From: Vibrio pomeroyi
GTDB taxonomy: Bacteria > Pseudomonadota > Gammaproteobacteria > Enterobacterales > Vibrionaceae
NCBI GenBank assembly: GCA_041879425.1
Contig: CP090855.1
Coordinates: 806,001-870,000 of the forward strand
Direction: 5' to 3'
DNA: 64,000 bases
Part shown: positions 54,148 through 63,602 of the stretch, in pieces
How the letters are laid out: the number at the start of each line of letters is the position of its first letter
How positions within the stretch are numbered: position 1 is the first letter of the stretch
The notes under the pieces: model-generated
Databases searched by the model: none
What the model was told of the DNA's origin: nothing
The model's input: the letters and a program-made list of their open reading frames with translations, nothing else
Made by a program: the position numbers and the translations under genes

Positions 54148-55617
54148 TTGGACAAAAATCAGTACCTTCTTGAAACAGAACTAGAACAACTCAAAACTCG
54201 CGTCGACTCTGAACCATTGGTGATCCTTGAGATTGCGCAACAATGCCTCGTCAGATCTGAGCAAGTTCTGTTTGAAGAGGGCGCGATCCAGTCGCTGATG
54301 TTAATGGCAAGATGTTGTTGGAACCTGATGGATTACCAGAAAGGTTTAAAATACATCAAAGAAGCCTACAAGCGACAAATCCGATTAGACACCGATCTTT
54401 TTCTCCCTGAAATCCTCCACTTACACGCGCTCCAATTCTGGGGACAAGCCAAGTATTACTCTGCACAACAGTTCTGGATCAATGCCTTAGAGCAGTCAGC
54501 CCTAGTTGATGAAGTTGAAATACAGATCGAATGCCTGATTGGCCTCGGCAACATTTGGCGAATGACCCATGAATACAAGCTAGCCCGCTCGACCCACCAA
54601 CTTGCCGTAAAAGTCGCGAACAACAGTCGCATTGGTTGGTTAGAAGGCAAAGCAAGAATACTGCTTGCGTGGGATTACTACCTGCTCAACAATTATGTTG
54701 AAATGTTGTCGGTACTCGACGGCGCAGAAGAAGCATTAAAAGAACATAAAGATAATACCTGGCATGCAGAAGTCTGGGATTTCAGAGGCTTAGCCCTACT
54801 TGGCCTTGAGCGTTTAGATGATGCAGAGCGTGCCACAGCCAAGGCACATAAGTTAGCTGTCGAACATAACCTTATATGGATGAAGGCCCACTCTTACATC
54901 AGCCGAGCTCGTCTAGAGCTGCTAAGAAAAAGACCAGAACAAGCAGCCGAACTGCTTAGGCTTGCGGAAGAGTCAGCAAACGAATTCGATAATGGCGAAC
55001 TGCTCAGTCAGATTTGTTACCAACAATCTTTAGTCGCAGAAGAAAACCAAGATTTCAAAGCCGCGTTAATCGCCTTTAAAAAGTACCGTCAATATTCTAT
55101 CGGTATGCTTCGAGAGCAAACGACTCGTGTCGGTTTAGATAAAGCGCGCAGTTCAAAACGCCAACTTGAACAGAGGGCCAGAAAACTCATCAATCGCATT
55201 CGTGGCCAACACGAGTATGACCCAGAGAAGCACCTATCTTATGTGGTTTCCGAAACCTTTTGGTGGGAACAACTGGTGCTTTTCAAAACAGAACTTAAAC
55301 GTTCAAACCACAGCATCATCATGTTCCAACACGTCGATACAGATTACTTAGATGTCTGTACTGAGATTGCTCATGCTTTGTGTAACCAGAACGATTTCAT
55401 CTCCAGACTGAGCTCAGAGCGTGTCGCGCTTATGCTATCCGAAAAAGGAGAAGCCGCAGAGCAAACCTTCCAAACGCTGAGCACCATGCTTGATATCTAT
55501 CCATGGCATAGAAAGGGATTAAAAGGCTCTAAGCCGACTGTCAGCCTCAATGACATTTTGACGTTCCCTTTCACTCTTGAACAACTAGAAGAAGACGATG
55601 CCGAGGTAACCGATTAA
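54148..55617 (+). CDS. TPR protein with degenerate GGDEF domain
   Basis: Cytoplasmic protein of 489 residues. Residues 1-330 are a run of TPR-like helical pairs (for example LHALQFWGQAKYYSAQQFWINALEQ), a coiled coil follows near 330-360, and the C-terminal 120 residues align by eye with a GGDEF domain whose active site RLGGDEF has become RLSSERV (S422-V426). It therefore should not make c-di-GMP. The start is TTG 54148; no in-frame ATG occurs before residue 51, and a stop precedes it. The stop overlaps the next start as TAATG, so the pair is translationally coupled. Confidence 0.75.
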   Translation: MDKNQYLLETELEQLKTRVDSEPLVILEIAQQCLVRSEQVLFEEGAIQSLMLMARCCWNLMDYQKGLKYIKEAYKRQIRLDTDLFLPEILHLHALQFWGQAKYYSAQQFWINALEQSALVDEVEIQIECLIGLGNIWRMTHEYKLARSTHQLAVKVANNSRIGWLEGKARILLAWDYYLLNNYVEMLSVLDGAEEALKEHKDNTWHAEVWDFRGLALLGLERLDDAERATAKAHKLAVEHNLIWMKAHSYISRARLELLRKRPEQAAELLRLAEESANEFDNGELLSQICYQQSLVAEENQDFKAALIAFKKYRQYSIGMLREQTTRVGLDKARSSKRQLEQRARKLINRIRGQHEYDPEKHLSYVVSETFWWEQLVLFKTELKRSNHSIIMFQHVDTDYLDVCTEIAHALCNQNDFISRLSSERVALMLSEKGEAAEQTFQTLSTMLDIYPWHRKGLKGSKPTVSLNDILTFPFTLEQLEEDDAEVTD

Positions 55618-57197
55618 TGGAAACGCTATTAAGTAAGATCACAGACGCTGGTTTGGACCCTTCGTCGGTATCGGGTGAAGAAGCGATCATATTCTGGGAC
55701 CACATTCGTCAGCACGTATCGACGACTAAAACAGAACAAGCGCACTGTTACATCATCAGCTCGGAATACCGCACTGAGTTACAACAAAATCAAACCAGCA
55801 TCGAAGAGCTAAGGTTGGCACTCGACCTACTCCACCTACCTACTGACATTGAAGACATTCTGACTGTAAAAACTAGCCTAAGTGATCGCTTGGTCGAGAT
55901 TGGTGATTACACAGCAGCACTCAATGAGTTCGTCAGTTCTTCATCAATCGCTGTAGAGCACGGTTACATCGATGAATATGTCATGGCGATTTTGGGTATG
56001 GGTAACCTATGTGATGCCTACGGCGATCACGGCAGAGCCCTTCGCTACTACCAGAAAATCAACAGCATCGACCATGCAATAAGTAGTCGCTCACTTCGCC
56101 TTAAGTTCAAGCTGCACATGGTGGCAAGTCTGTTATTGCTCAACCGAATTACCGCAGCCAGTGATTTGCTGAATGAGTGCGAAGAACTGAGTATTTTGGT
56201 CAGTGACAAGTTGCTTACCGCTCAAATTTTGCTTTATCAAGCAAAGGTGCTGCGTGCTAAGAAGAAATACAACGAAGCGCTACGTTGCCTATCTAAGGTT
56301 CAGTATTCAGCCAACAATACACAAGCAAGTTGGCTAGCAACCATGACTCGACTCGAACTTGCACACTGCCTCAGCGCAACGGGCAAGCAAGAGTACGCGA
56401 GCATGATCTTGTCGAGCACCGACAAGCGCGTAAAAGCTTATTCATCCCCTGTACTTGCTAAGCGTTTCTATGACTCGTTAAGCGACGTGTGTATGAATCA
56501 AGGACGTTTTCAAGAAGCACTGAGCTATGAGAAGAAAGGCTACCGAATTGAAACGGACCTGATGAAACAGATCCCTATCAGTGAACTTGGTGCAAGCCAA
56601 CTTCGCCGCCTGTCTCGATTCGAACTGCAACTCAAGCTAATCCTATCTGAGCAGGAGAATCGAGAGCTGAAAGAGACCACAGAGCAACACAAAAATGCCG
56701 TGGCTCAGCTACAACAAGATGTGTTCACTGACCCGCTGACTGGTTTACATAACCGTCGCTGGTTAGATGTGAAGCTAAAAGACATGCTGTTGCACGAGAC
56801 CTCATTTGCATTAATGGTTGTCGATATTGACCACTTTAAATCGATTAACGATGAACTTAGCCATTTAGTCGGCGATAAAGCGATTGTCAGCGTGTCTCAA
56901 GAGCTGCGTTCTTACTTTAAATTCAGAGGTGCTTCGTGTGTCCGATTTGGAGGCGAAGAGTTCTTAGTCATCCTAGAGAACACCAATCTGGCTAAGGCAG
57001 AAATGCACTCAGAAAACTATCGAGAGCGCATCTTCCAATTTGGCTGGCATGAGATACTGGGAGAGCGTGGCTTAACCGTCAGTATTGGTATCACTTTGCA
57101 CCGCGAGGGCGAGAATACTCAGCGTACTTTCTACCGAGCAGATAAAGCACTATACCGAGCCAAAGCCAACGGCCGTAACCAGGTGTGCACTGAATAG
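55617..57197 (+). CDS. TPR-GGDEF diguanylate cyclase
   Basis: Cytoplasmic protein of 526 residues, paralogous in layout to the preceding gene. TPR-like repeats fill about 80-340, then a coiled coil (QLKLILSEQENRELKETTEQHK) leads to an intact GGDEF domain (about 375-525): DPLTGLHNRRWLD, VDIDHFKSINDELSH, GGEEF at 445-449, GLTVSIGI and YRADKALYRAKANGRN. It should make c-di-GMP. No RxxD inhibitory site precedes the active site. TPRs suggest control by a peptide or protein partner, perhaps the coupled inactive partner. Confidence 0.9.
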   Translation: METLLSKITDAGLDPSSVSGEEAIIFWDHIRQHVSTTKTEQAHCYIISSEYRTELQQNQTSIEELRLALDLLHLPTDIEDILTVKTSLSDRLVEIGDYTAALNEFVSSSSIAVEHGYIDEYVMAILGMGNLCDAYGDHGRALRYYQKINSIDHAISSRSLRLKFKLHMVASLLLLNRITAASDLLNECEELSILVSDKLLTAQILLYQAKVLRAKKKYNEALRCLSKVQYSANNTQASWLATMTRLELAHCLSATGKQEYASMILSSTDKRVKAYSSPVLAKRFYDSLSDVCMNQGRFQEALSYEKKGYRIETDLMKQIPISELGASQLRRLSRFELQLKLILSEQENRELKETTEQHKNAVAQLQQDVFTDPLTGLHNRRWLDVKLKDMLLHETSFALMVVDIDHFKSINDELSHLVGDKAIVSVSQELRSYFKFRGASCVRFGGEEFLVILENTNLAKAEMHSENYRERIFQFGWHEILGERGLTVSIGITLHREGENTQRTFYRADKALYRAKANGRNQVCTE

Positions 57198-57290
57198 GTA
57201 AACAGGATTAGAGTAAGTACAACGTATGCTCTGTACTTACTCACCATCAATAATCGCAGACCCACGATGAACTATCGATAACAGGCTGTG

Positions 57291-58193
57291 CTATTGATAG
57301 AAAAACAGAGATATTCCACCTAACGCAGCAAGTGTGCCGATGATACTTTGCTTCGACACCTTCTCTCCTTTAAGCGCGTAAATCACCAAAATAAAGACCG
57401 GGCTGGTCGCTATCAGTGTTTGAGCAATCGCAGGGTTGGCATTTTTCAACGCTACTTGCTGCAACCATAACGCGAGAAACGTTCCGACGAAGATTGCCCC
57501 TAAAAGCCAAAGCTTATCCAGCTTAGTCATCACCCATAAATCTCTTTTTATTGCGGCATACGGCTTCTTCTCAATAAATGGAATAATCAGCATCACGGCA
57601 AACACGCCAATCGTCAGACGAATCAAGGCGCCTAACAATGGCGGAATATCACCAGCGACTAAGGCATAGTGAGAAATTACCACGCCCGAAGCCTGACATA
57701 CACTTGCCACAAACCCATAGCCAATGCCGCTCCACTGCGCTTTGTCACTCGATTCACCATTAGTCGATTTAGAGGGCTGAAACACAACAAAAGTGACGGC
57801 GAGCGTCGTGATTACAACACCTAGCCAGCTTTGTAAAGTCAAGGCTGCGCCAAGGAACATCAATGCGAGCACACCAGAGAGTGGAGGAGCCAAAGACTCA
57901 AGCAACAAGGTTTTGTTCGCACCAATTCTTTTCAAGGCTGCAAAATAAGCGCTATCTCCAATGGCAATGCCAATAACCCCTGAAATGGCCAATATCCAAA
58001 AGTGACTGGCACTGAGCTTAAAGTCTGGCATTGGGATAAGAGGCATCACCAGCAACATCATGCCCGAAGCCACTACGCCCTTAATAATATTGAGCTGCAT
58101 TGCAGAGAAACGGTGGCCAAACTGGCCATAAATCCAAGTTGCACACGCCCACACGATAGCCGCTCCAATCGCCGCTATTTCACCTATATACAT
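57291..58193 (-). CDS. EamA/DMT-family transporter
   Basis: Membrane protein of 300 residues with ten predicted helices in two EamA repeats. Motifs are YIGEIAAIGAAIVWACATWIYGQFG at the start, SAYFAALKRIGANKTLLLESLAPPLSG in the first repeat and QQVALKNANPAIAQTLIATSPVFILVIYALKGEKVS in the second. The family exports metabolites or drugs. The substrate is unknown. It is a single gene, not linked to the other DMT gene in the window. Confidence 0.88.
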   Translation of the reverse strand: MYIGEIAAIGAAIVWACATWIYGQFGHRFSAMQLNIIKGVVASGMMLLVMPLIPMPDFKLSASHFWILAISGVIGIAIGDSAYFAALKRIGANKTLLLESLAPPLSGVLALMFLGAALTLQSWLGVVITTLAVTFVVFQPSKSTNGESSDKAQWSGIGYGFVASVCQASGVVISHYALVAGDIPPLLGALIRLTIGVFAVMLIIPFIEKKPYAAIKRDLWVMTKLDKLWLLGAIFVGTFLALWLQQVALKNANPAIAQTLIATSPVFILVIYALKGEKVSKQSIIGTLAALGGISLFFYQ

Positions 58194-58443
58194 TTGTATT
58201 CATCCTTGGGGTTATGTACATCCACTAACATTACTCCAGTCATCGCTTCATTAGAATTCCAAACAAGAACACAGAAGAAGCCTCTCCAAACAGGATGACG
58301 ATTTTATAAGATGCAGCAATAATATCGTTCACATTAGAAGCGAAAACACATTATTTGTAACTCGGTAAATCATTTCGATAACAATTACTTGGATGATAGC
58401 GTAGTATATTTATAACTAATATCTAACATTACAAGGATCTGTT

Positions 58444-58839
58444 ATGTTTTTAGACTACTTTGCGCTCGGTCTACTTATTTTCGTAGCATTAGTAATCTTT
58501 TACGGCATCATCGTTATTCACGATATTCCCTATGAAATTGCGAAAGAACGCAATCACCCTCATCAAGATGCTATTCATGTCTCAGGCTGGGTTAGCCTAT
58601 TCACCTTACACACTATTTGGCCATTCCTTTGGATTTGGGCGACGCTATGGCGCAAAGATCGCGGTTGGGGCTTCGCTAAACTCGAAGAAGAGCAGCACGA
58701 TATTCACCACCGTGTTGACACCTTAATCGACCAAGTTAGCACCCTTCAACAAGAAATCGCGCAACTCAAACAAGCCGATTCCGTTAAAGCGGAGCAAAAT
58801 AAAGATCAGAATAACGCTCAAGATCAGGAGGTTAAGTAA
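58444..58839 (+). CDS. DUF3302 inner-membrane protein, YiaW-like
   Basis: Protein of 131 residues with two predicted helices (about 2-28 and 50-66), then a charged, coiled-coil cytoplasmic part (EEEQHDIHHRVDTLIDQVSTLQQEIAQLK). The DUF3302 signature is HDIPYEIAKERNHPHQDAIHVSGWVSLFTLHTIWPFLWIWA. In E. coli the equivalent (YiaW) is paired with the membrane-fusion protein YiaV. Here the stop overlaps the next start as TAATG, keeping that pairing. The function is unknown. Confidence 0.88.
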   Translation: MFLDYFALGLLIFVALVIFYGIIVIHDIPYEIAKERNHPHQDAIHVSGWVSLFTLHTIWPFLWIWATLWRKDRGWGFAKLEEEQHDIHHRVDTLIDQVSTLQQEIAQLKQADSVKAEQNKDQNNAQDQEVK

Positions 58840-59969
58840 TGGATTTACTGCTGATAATGACCTATGCGGCACTTTGTATCACCATTTTCAAGGTGTTCAA
58901 CATTCCGCTAAATAAATGGACGGTTCCAACTGCGGTACTTGGTGGCGTCATCATCATAGGTACATTGATCCTTTTGATGAACTATAACCACCCTTTCACA
59001 CAGATCGGTAACCAAGTTTACTCAACAACGCCTGTTGTTTCCGGTGTTCGAGGCAAAGTAATTGAAGTGCCTGTGGAAGCGAATAAACCTCTAAAAAAAG
59101 GCGATATTCTTTTCAAAATCGATCCTATTCCGTTCGAGGCTGAGGTCGCAAGATTAGAGGCGAAAGTAAAAGAAGCAAGCCAGGGTGCGCTAGGAATGGA
59201 ATCTGATGTCGCTGAAGCAGAAGCAGCGAGAATCAAAGCGATTGCTGAGAGGGATAAAGCCCAACGTGAATTCTCTCGTTACAAACGCGGCTACGACAGT
59301 GGCGCCTTTACTGAGCAACAATTGGATACTCGCAGACAAGCTTATAAAGCATCAGAAGCTGCCGTTAAAGTGGCAGATGCGACCTTAGAAAGAACAAAAA
59401 TTGCTTTGGATTCTGAGATAGGTGGTGAGAACACTGCGGTGTTAAGCCTATTAGCGGAATTGCGTAAAGCTCAGTTTGACTTAGAACAGACTGTGGTTCG
59501 CGCGCCAACAGATGGTTACGTGACGCAACTGGCCCTTCGCCCAGGTGTCATGGCCGTGCCACTTCCACTGGCGCCAGTAATGACGTTTGTTCACACCGAA
59601 GCTCAGTTCTACACCGCAGCCTTTAGACAGAACTCCTTGCAGCGTCTACAACCAGGGTTCGAAGCTGAGTTTTTATTCAGAGCTCTGCCTGGCAAAGTAT
59701 TTAAAGGCCGTATTGATGAAGTATTGCCAGCGATTGGTGAGAGCCAATTCCAAGCTCGAGGTGCTTTACTAGGTACGGATGCTCTGCGTACCAGTGGTCG
59801 CGTGTTTGTTAAGTTAACCATCACTGATGACCTATCTGAATACCATCTACCTATGGGTACTGCGGTTGAGGTTTCGGTTTATTCAGACAGCTTCACTCAC
59901 GTGTCTATCATGCGTAAGGTGCTTATTCGTATGAAGAGTTGGCAGAACTATCTATACCTAGACCACTAA
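58839..59969 (+). CDS. HlyD-family membrane fusion protein, YiaV/YibH-like
   Basis: Protein of 376 residues. Two N-terminal helices (about 1-20 and 28-48) anchor it, then a barrel-sandwich hybrid (VVSGVRGKVIEVPVEANKPLKKGDILFKIDP), a helical hairpin (about 98-190) and the second half of the lipoyl-like domain (VRAPTDGYVTQLALRPG), ending in a beta domain. Such proteins bridge inner and outer membrane in export. No matching outer-membrane channel or ATPase is near, so the exported substrate is unknown. A terminator follows. Confidence 0.9.
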   Translation: MDLLLIMTYAALCITIFKVFNIPLNKWTVPTAVLGGVIIIGTLILLMNYNHPFTQIGNQVYSTTPVVSGVRGKVIEVPVEANKPLKKGDILFKIDPIPFEAEVARLEAKVKEASQGALGMESDVAEAEAARIKAIAERDKAQREFSRYKRGYDSGAFTEQQLDTRRQAYKASEAAVKVADATLERTKIALDSEIGGENTAVLSLLAELRKAQFDLEQTVVRAPTDGYVTQLALRPGVMAVPLPLAPVMTFVHTEAQFYTAAFRQNSLQRLQPGFEAEFLFRALPGKVFKGRIDEVLPAIGESQFQARGALLGTDALRTSGRVFVKLTITDDLSEYHLPMGTAVEVSVYSDSFTHVSIMRKVLIRMKSWQNYLYLDH

Positions 59970-60043
59970 GTCACTGTCATCTAGACCAAGAAATTAGCGA
60001 TACTTAGCCCTTCAATGGAACTAACACATTGTTAATATGAATG

Positions 60044-60072
60044 AAAAAGCCAGACCCGCTCTGGCTTTTTTG
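60044..60072 (+). terminator. Terminator after hlyD-like gene
   Basis: Perfect 10-bp stem AAAAAGCCAG / CTGGCTTTTT (60044-60053, 60061-60070) with loop ACCCGCT and further T residues. Confidence 0.88.
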
Positions 60073-60134
60073 TTGTTTGATTAACCGTAAATTTGCGTAT
60101 TTTTCATCATATCTAGGTGTTCAGATGGAATTTT

Positions 60135-60150
60135 AGACATCTAGACACTT
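60135..60150 (+). promoter_or_regulatory. MetJ-box-like tandem repeat before ECF operon
   Basis: AGACATCT followed at once by AGACACTT: two adjacent 8-mers, the first 7 of 8 and the second 5 of 8 to the MetJ consensus AGACGTCT. They lie just upstream of the -35 region for the TATAAT at 60178. A methionine-repressed operator is plausible, not proven. Confidence 0.45.
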
Positions 60151-60295
60151 ACCTTCCCTTATGGAAGGGTTCTACTGTATAATGCGCGCCTTATTTTTTA
60201 TATTTGCCCAAAAAACGTTCTCATTGAGACGCATATTAATAATGGCGAATATTCGTTCTTTATCATGTTTTATCTTTCAGTATTCGAGGTTATCT

Positions 60296-60844
60296 ATGAA
60301 CTTTTCAGCTAAAACAGTCGTCGTTATCGCCATTGGCGCGGCACTGTACGGCATTGGTGGTTTACCTATGTTTGGTGTCCCAGTGTTTGCGAACACGACA
60401 TTGAAACCAGCAATGGCAGTTCTAGCACTGTTTTCTGTTTTGTTCGGCCCAATTGTAGGCTTCTTGGTCGGCTTCATTGGCCACTGGGTAACAGACTTAT
60501 TCGCAGGCTGGGGCGTATGGCTAACTTGGGTATTGGGCTCAGGTATCGTGGGCATGGTTATTGGTCTATTTCCTATGATGACTAAAAACCGTCTTCAACA
60601 AGGCGAACTGCCAATGAAAGATTTTGCGCTATTTGTCGTACTGGCTCTCGCAGGTAATGTTGTCGGCTACGGCTGTTCTGCATTCCTAGATACCATCTTA
60701 TACGCAGAACCGTTTACTAAAGTCTTCACTCAACTGTCTATCATCGCAGCGGGTAATACCGTTCTGATCGCTGTTGTTGGCTTCCTGATCCTAAAATCAG
60801 TCGCTAAGCGTAACAAACAAAGCCGCAACCTGACTGAGGCATAA
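60296..60844 (+). CDS. ECF transporter S component, UPF0397 family
   Basis: Integral membrane protein of 182 residues with five or six helices. The UPF0397 pattern is TVVVIAIGAALYGIGGLPMFGVPVFANTTLKPAMAVLALFSVLFGP, then GFIGHWVTDLFAGWGVWLTWVLGSG. S components bind the vitamin or other substrate in energy-coupling-factor importers. The energising module (fused ATPase and EcfT) is encoded directly downstream. The frame opens at 60161, but ATG 60296 has GAGGTTATCT and gives the family N-terminus. Substrate unknown; the MetJ-like repeat upstream hints at a methionine-related one. Confidence 0.85.
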   Translation: MNFSAKTVVVIAIGAALYGIGGLPMFGVPVFANTTLKPAMAVLALFSVLFGPIVGFLVGFIGHWVTDLFAGWGVWLTWVLGSGIVGMVIGLFPMMTKNRLQQGELPMKDFALFVVLALAGNVVGYGCSAFLDTILYAEPFTKVFTQLSIIAAGNTVLIAVVGFLILKSVAKRNKQSRNLTEA

Positions 60845-60850
60845 GCGATA

Positions 60851-62545
60851 ATGACTATAGCATTTTCGAACTTCTCTTTTAGATATGAGTCGCTGGATAA
60901 ACCGACGCTAAAAAATATCAATCTAAGGATAGAGAAAGGAGAGAAAATCGTCATTATTGGACCAAGTGGTAGTGGTAAATCTACCCTAGGTCAGTGTCTT
61001 AACGGTCTAATCCCTCACGCGATTAAGGGTGAGGTCACCGGCTCTTTAGAGATCAACGGCAAGAACATCTCTGAGTTTTCAATGCACGACTATACCGAGC
61101 AAGTCGGCACGGTATTGCAAGATACTGACAGCCAATTTGTCGGCTTAAGTATCGGCGAAGACATCGCATTCGCATTGGAAAACCAGTTAATGTCGAACAT
61201 CGATATGTATCCTCTCGTTAAGTCGACTGCAAAAATGGTCGACTTGGCGGATATGCTTGATCGCTCTCCACACGACCTTTCTGGTGGTCAAAAACAACGA
61301 GTATCGTTAGCGGGTATCTTAGTTGATGACGTTGATATCTTGCTGTTTGATGAGCCTCTGGCCAGCCTTGACCCTAAGACGGGCAAGGCAACGATTGAGA
61401 TCATCGACCAACTGCATAAAGAAACCAACAAAACTATCGTGATTATCGAGCACCGCCTTGAGGATGTTCTACATCGCGATATTGATCGTGTGATCTTAAT
61501 GGAACGCGGCGAAATCGTTGCAGACATGACACCCGATGAAATCTTGGCTTCTGAACTGCTTGAGACACACGGTATTCGTGAACCGCTTTATCTATCAGCC
61601 CTTAAAGCAGCCAAAGCACCTTTAACAAGCGAAGACAAGCTGTCCAATCTCAAAGCTTTAGATTACAAAAGGTTCCGTCCTGCGGTTCAAGCTTGGTTTG
61701 CTGAACGCCCTACTCCCGTTGCTGAAAAACAGTATCAACCTTTGCTCGAAGTGCATGGCCTGACTTACTCTTACGACGGTGAAAAAAACGCACTCGAAGA
61801 TGTCAGCTTTAAGATTGGCAAGGGTGAGTTTGTTTCAATATTGGGTAAGAACGGTTCAGGTAAATCGACCATCACCAAGATTATCATGGGTGTGATTGAC
61901 GCGGATTCTGGCTCTTCGTATCTTAACGGCGAAGACCTATCTGAGCTTTCTATCTTCGAAAGAAGTCAGAAAGTCGGTGTTGTCATGCAGAACCCGAACC
62001 ATATGATCTCGCATCATATGATCTTCGACGAAGTTGCATTTGGCCTTCGTAACCGTGGCGTTACAGAAGACGAAATTAAAGACAAAGTAGAAAACATTCT
62101 TGAGCTTTGTGGCTTGAGTAAGTTCCGACACTGGCCAATCGAAGCACTTAGCTACGGTCAGAAAAAGCGCGTAACAATAGCGTCTATCTTGGTTTTAGAG
62201 CCAGAACTTCTGATCTTAGATGAGCCAACAGCAGGTCAAGATTACCGTAACTACACATCAATGCTGGCGTTTATTCAAAAACTCAACCGCGACCTAGGTA
62301 TCACCGTTGTGATTATCTCACACGACATGCACCTCGTTCTCGAGTACACCACACGTTCAATCGTGATTGCAGACAGCAAGCTGATTGCCAATGCCGCGAT
62401 GACGGAAGTATTCAGCCAGCCATCTCTGTTAGAACGCGCAAATCTTTGTACCACCAGCATTTATGAACTCGCGACCATGATGAAAATCGACGACACCAAT
62501 GCATTTATGCAGTACTTCATCGACTACGAGAGAAGCGCTCAATGA
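60851..62545 (+). CDS. ECF transporter double ATP-binding protein (fused A1-A2)
   Basis: Protein of 564 residues made of two ABC ATPases. The first half has GPSGSGKSTLGQCL, LSGGQKQRVSLAGIL and ILLFDEPLASLDP. The second half (from about 300) has GKNGSGKSTITKII, LSYGQKKRVTIASIL and LLILDEPTAGQDY. In many ECF systems the two ATPases are separate proteins; here they are fused, so the internal heterodimer is fixed. The second signature LSYGQ is slightly unlike LSGGQ, as often in ECF A2 halves. It starts six bases after the S component and overlaps the EcfT gene by four. Confidence 0.93.
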   Translation: MTIAFSNFSFRYESLDKPTLKNINLRIEKGEKIVIIGPSGSGKSTLGQCLNGLIPHAIKGEVTGSLEINGKNISEFSMHDYTEQVGTVLQDTDSQFVGLSIGEDIAFALENQLMSNIDMYPLVKSTAKMVDLADMLDRSPHDLSGGQKQRVSLAGILVDDVDILLFDEPLASLDPKTGKATIEIIDQLHKETNKTIVIIEHRLEDVLHRDIDRVILMERGEIVADMTPDEILASELLETHGIREPLYLSALKAAKAPLTSEDKLSNLKALDYKRFRPAVQAWFAERPTPVAEKQYQPLLEVHGLTYSYDGEKNALEDVSFKIGKGEFVSILGKNGSGKSTITKIIMGVIDADSGSSYLNGEDLSELSIFERSQKVGVVMQNPNHMISHHMIFDEVAFGLRNRGVTEDEIKDKVENILELCGLSKFRHWPIEALSYGQKKRVTIASILVLEPELLILDEPTAGQDYRNYTSMLAFIQKLNRDLGITVVIISHDMHLVLEYTTRSIVIADSKLIANAAMTEVFSQPSLLERANLCTTSIYELATMMKIDDTNAFMQYFIDYERSAQ

Positions 62546-63381
62546 ATGCATCAAAAGTAAAATTCGGCATCAATTACATCGATACCAAATCGCCGCTGCA
62601 CGCTCTCAATGGCATCACCAAGTTTGCGCTGTTTTTGGCTTGGGTAACCGTTGTACTTACAACGTTCGATCTCAGACTCATCGTTGTTTTGATCCTGACT
62701 GGCTTATACCTATTAAAGCTGACTCAAGTTCCTGTGCGAGTTTACAAGCCGCTGTTGATTGGTACGGCAAGTGTTCTGAGCCTAAATGCCTTATTTATGT
62801 ATTTACTGGCTCCACAACAAGGTCCCGAACTCATCGGCAGTGAAACGCTATTATTGACGCTTCCTGGTAATTACTCATTGAGCCAAGAGACACTGTTTTA
62901 CTTAGTGACCGTGACGCTCAAATACATGAGCATGTTCCCGATAGCGCTGATCTTTGTTTTCACAACGCACCCAACTGAGTTCGCAGCAAGCCTCAACCGT
63001 ATCGGAGTTCCTTACAAAATAGCTTATGCGGTGAGCTTAACGCTACGTTACTTGCCAGAAGTTAAGAAAGATTTTGTCAATATCATGCACGCCCAACAGG
63101 CTCGTGGTGTAGAACTTTCCAAGAAGGCACCACTCATTACCCGCATCAAAAATGTTGCAAAAGTGTTGGGACCGTTGATTTTTTCAAGCCTAGATAGAGC
63201 AGATGAAATATCGAATGCTATGACGCTACGTGGCTTTGGCAGACACAAGTCTCGCACTTGGTATAGTTACGCACCATTAAAACGTATCGATTTTATTTGT
63301 TTATTTATCATCGGTTTAATCGTGATATTGGCTATCGCAAAACGTATTCTTGAACCAGCGTTGTTTTGGTATCCATTTTAG
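62542..63381 (+). CDS. ECF transporter transmembrane component EcfT
   Basis: Membrane protein of 279 residues with an N-terminal set of helices (about 30-60, 70-95 and 115-145) and the two coupling-helix motifs of EcfT: HAQQARGVELSKK and MTLRGFGRHKSRTWY (both with the Arg-Gly pair). A last helix (FICLFIIGLIVILAIAKRIL) ends it. It holds the S component and contacts the ATPases. The start overlaps the ATPase stop as ATGA. It completes a group II-like dedicated ECF operon. Confidence 0.92.
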   Translation: MNASKVKFGINYIDTKSPLHALNGITKFALFLAWVTVVLTTFDLRLIVVLILTGLYLLKLTQVPVRVYKPLLIGTASVLSLNALFMYLLAPQQGPELIGSETLLLTLPGNYSLSQETLFYLVTVTLKYMSMFPIALIFVFTTHPTEFAASLNRIGVPYKIAYAVSLTLRYLPEVKKDFVNIMHAQQARGVELSKKAPLITRIKNVAKVLGPLIFSSLDRADEISNAMTLRGFGRHKSRTWYSYAPLKRIDFICLFIIGLIVILAIAKRILEPALFWYPF

Positions 63382-63419
63382 TTCTTATTTACCATATATA
63401 AACAACAGCTTAAAATAAC

Positions 63420-63446
63420 ACACCGCTCAATAGAGCGGTGTTTTTA
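63420..63446 (+). terminator. Terminator after ECF operon
   Basis: Perfect 9-bp stem ACACCGCTC / GAGCGGTGT (63420-63428, 63433-63441), loop AATA, then TTTTATAT. Confidence 0.9.
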
Positions 63447-63602
63447 TATGGGCTTAGAGCCGCTTGAAATTCAAGCGAACGATCTATATTTATCGGCTTT
63501 TGACGATAAACTGACGTTTTTTTTACCTATAGGGTTTGAGATTTCTATCAGAAACTCTTAATATACGTGTTTACAGAATGTTACACTCAATAGAGATTTG
63601 TA

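Larger units (their letters stand above)
59970..60295. promoter_or_regulatory. Gap with hlyD terminator and ECF operon promoter
   Basis: 326 bases. The left part holds the terminator at 60044. The right part has a MetJ-box-like repeat at 60135-60150, a palindrome CCTTCCCTTATGGAAGG near 60152-60168, and a perfect -10 TATAAT at 60178-60183. The leader of about 105 bases from there to the ATG is T-rich and I see no riboswitch structure in it. Confidence 0.55.
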
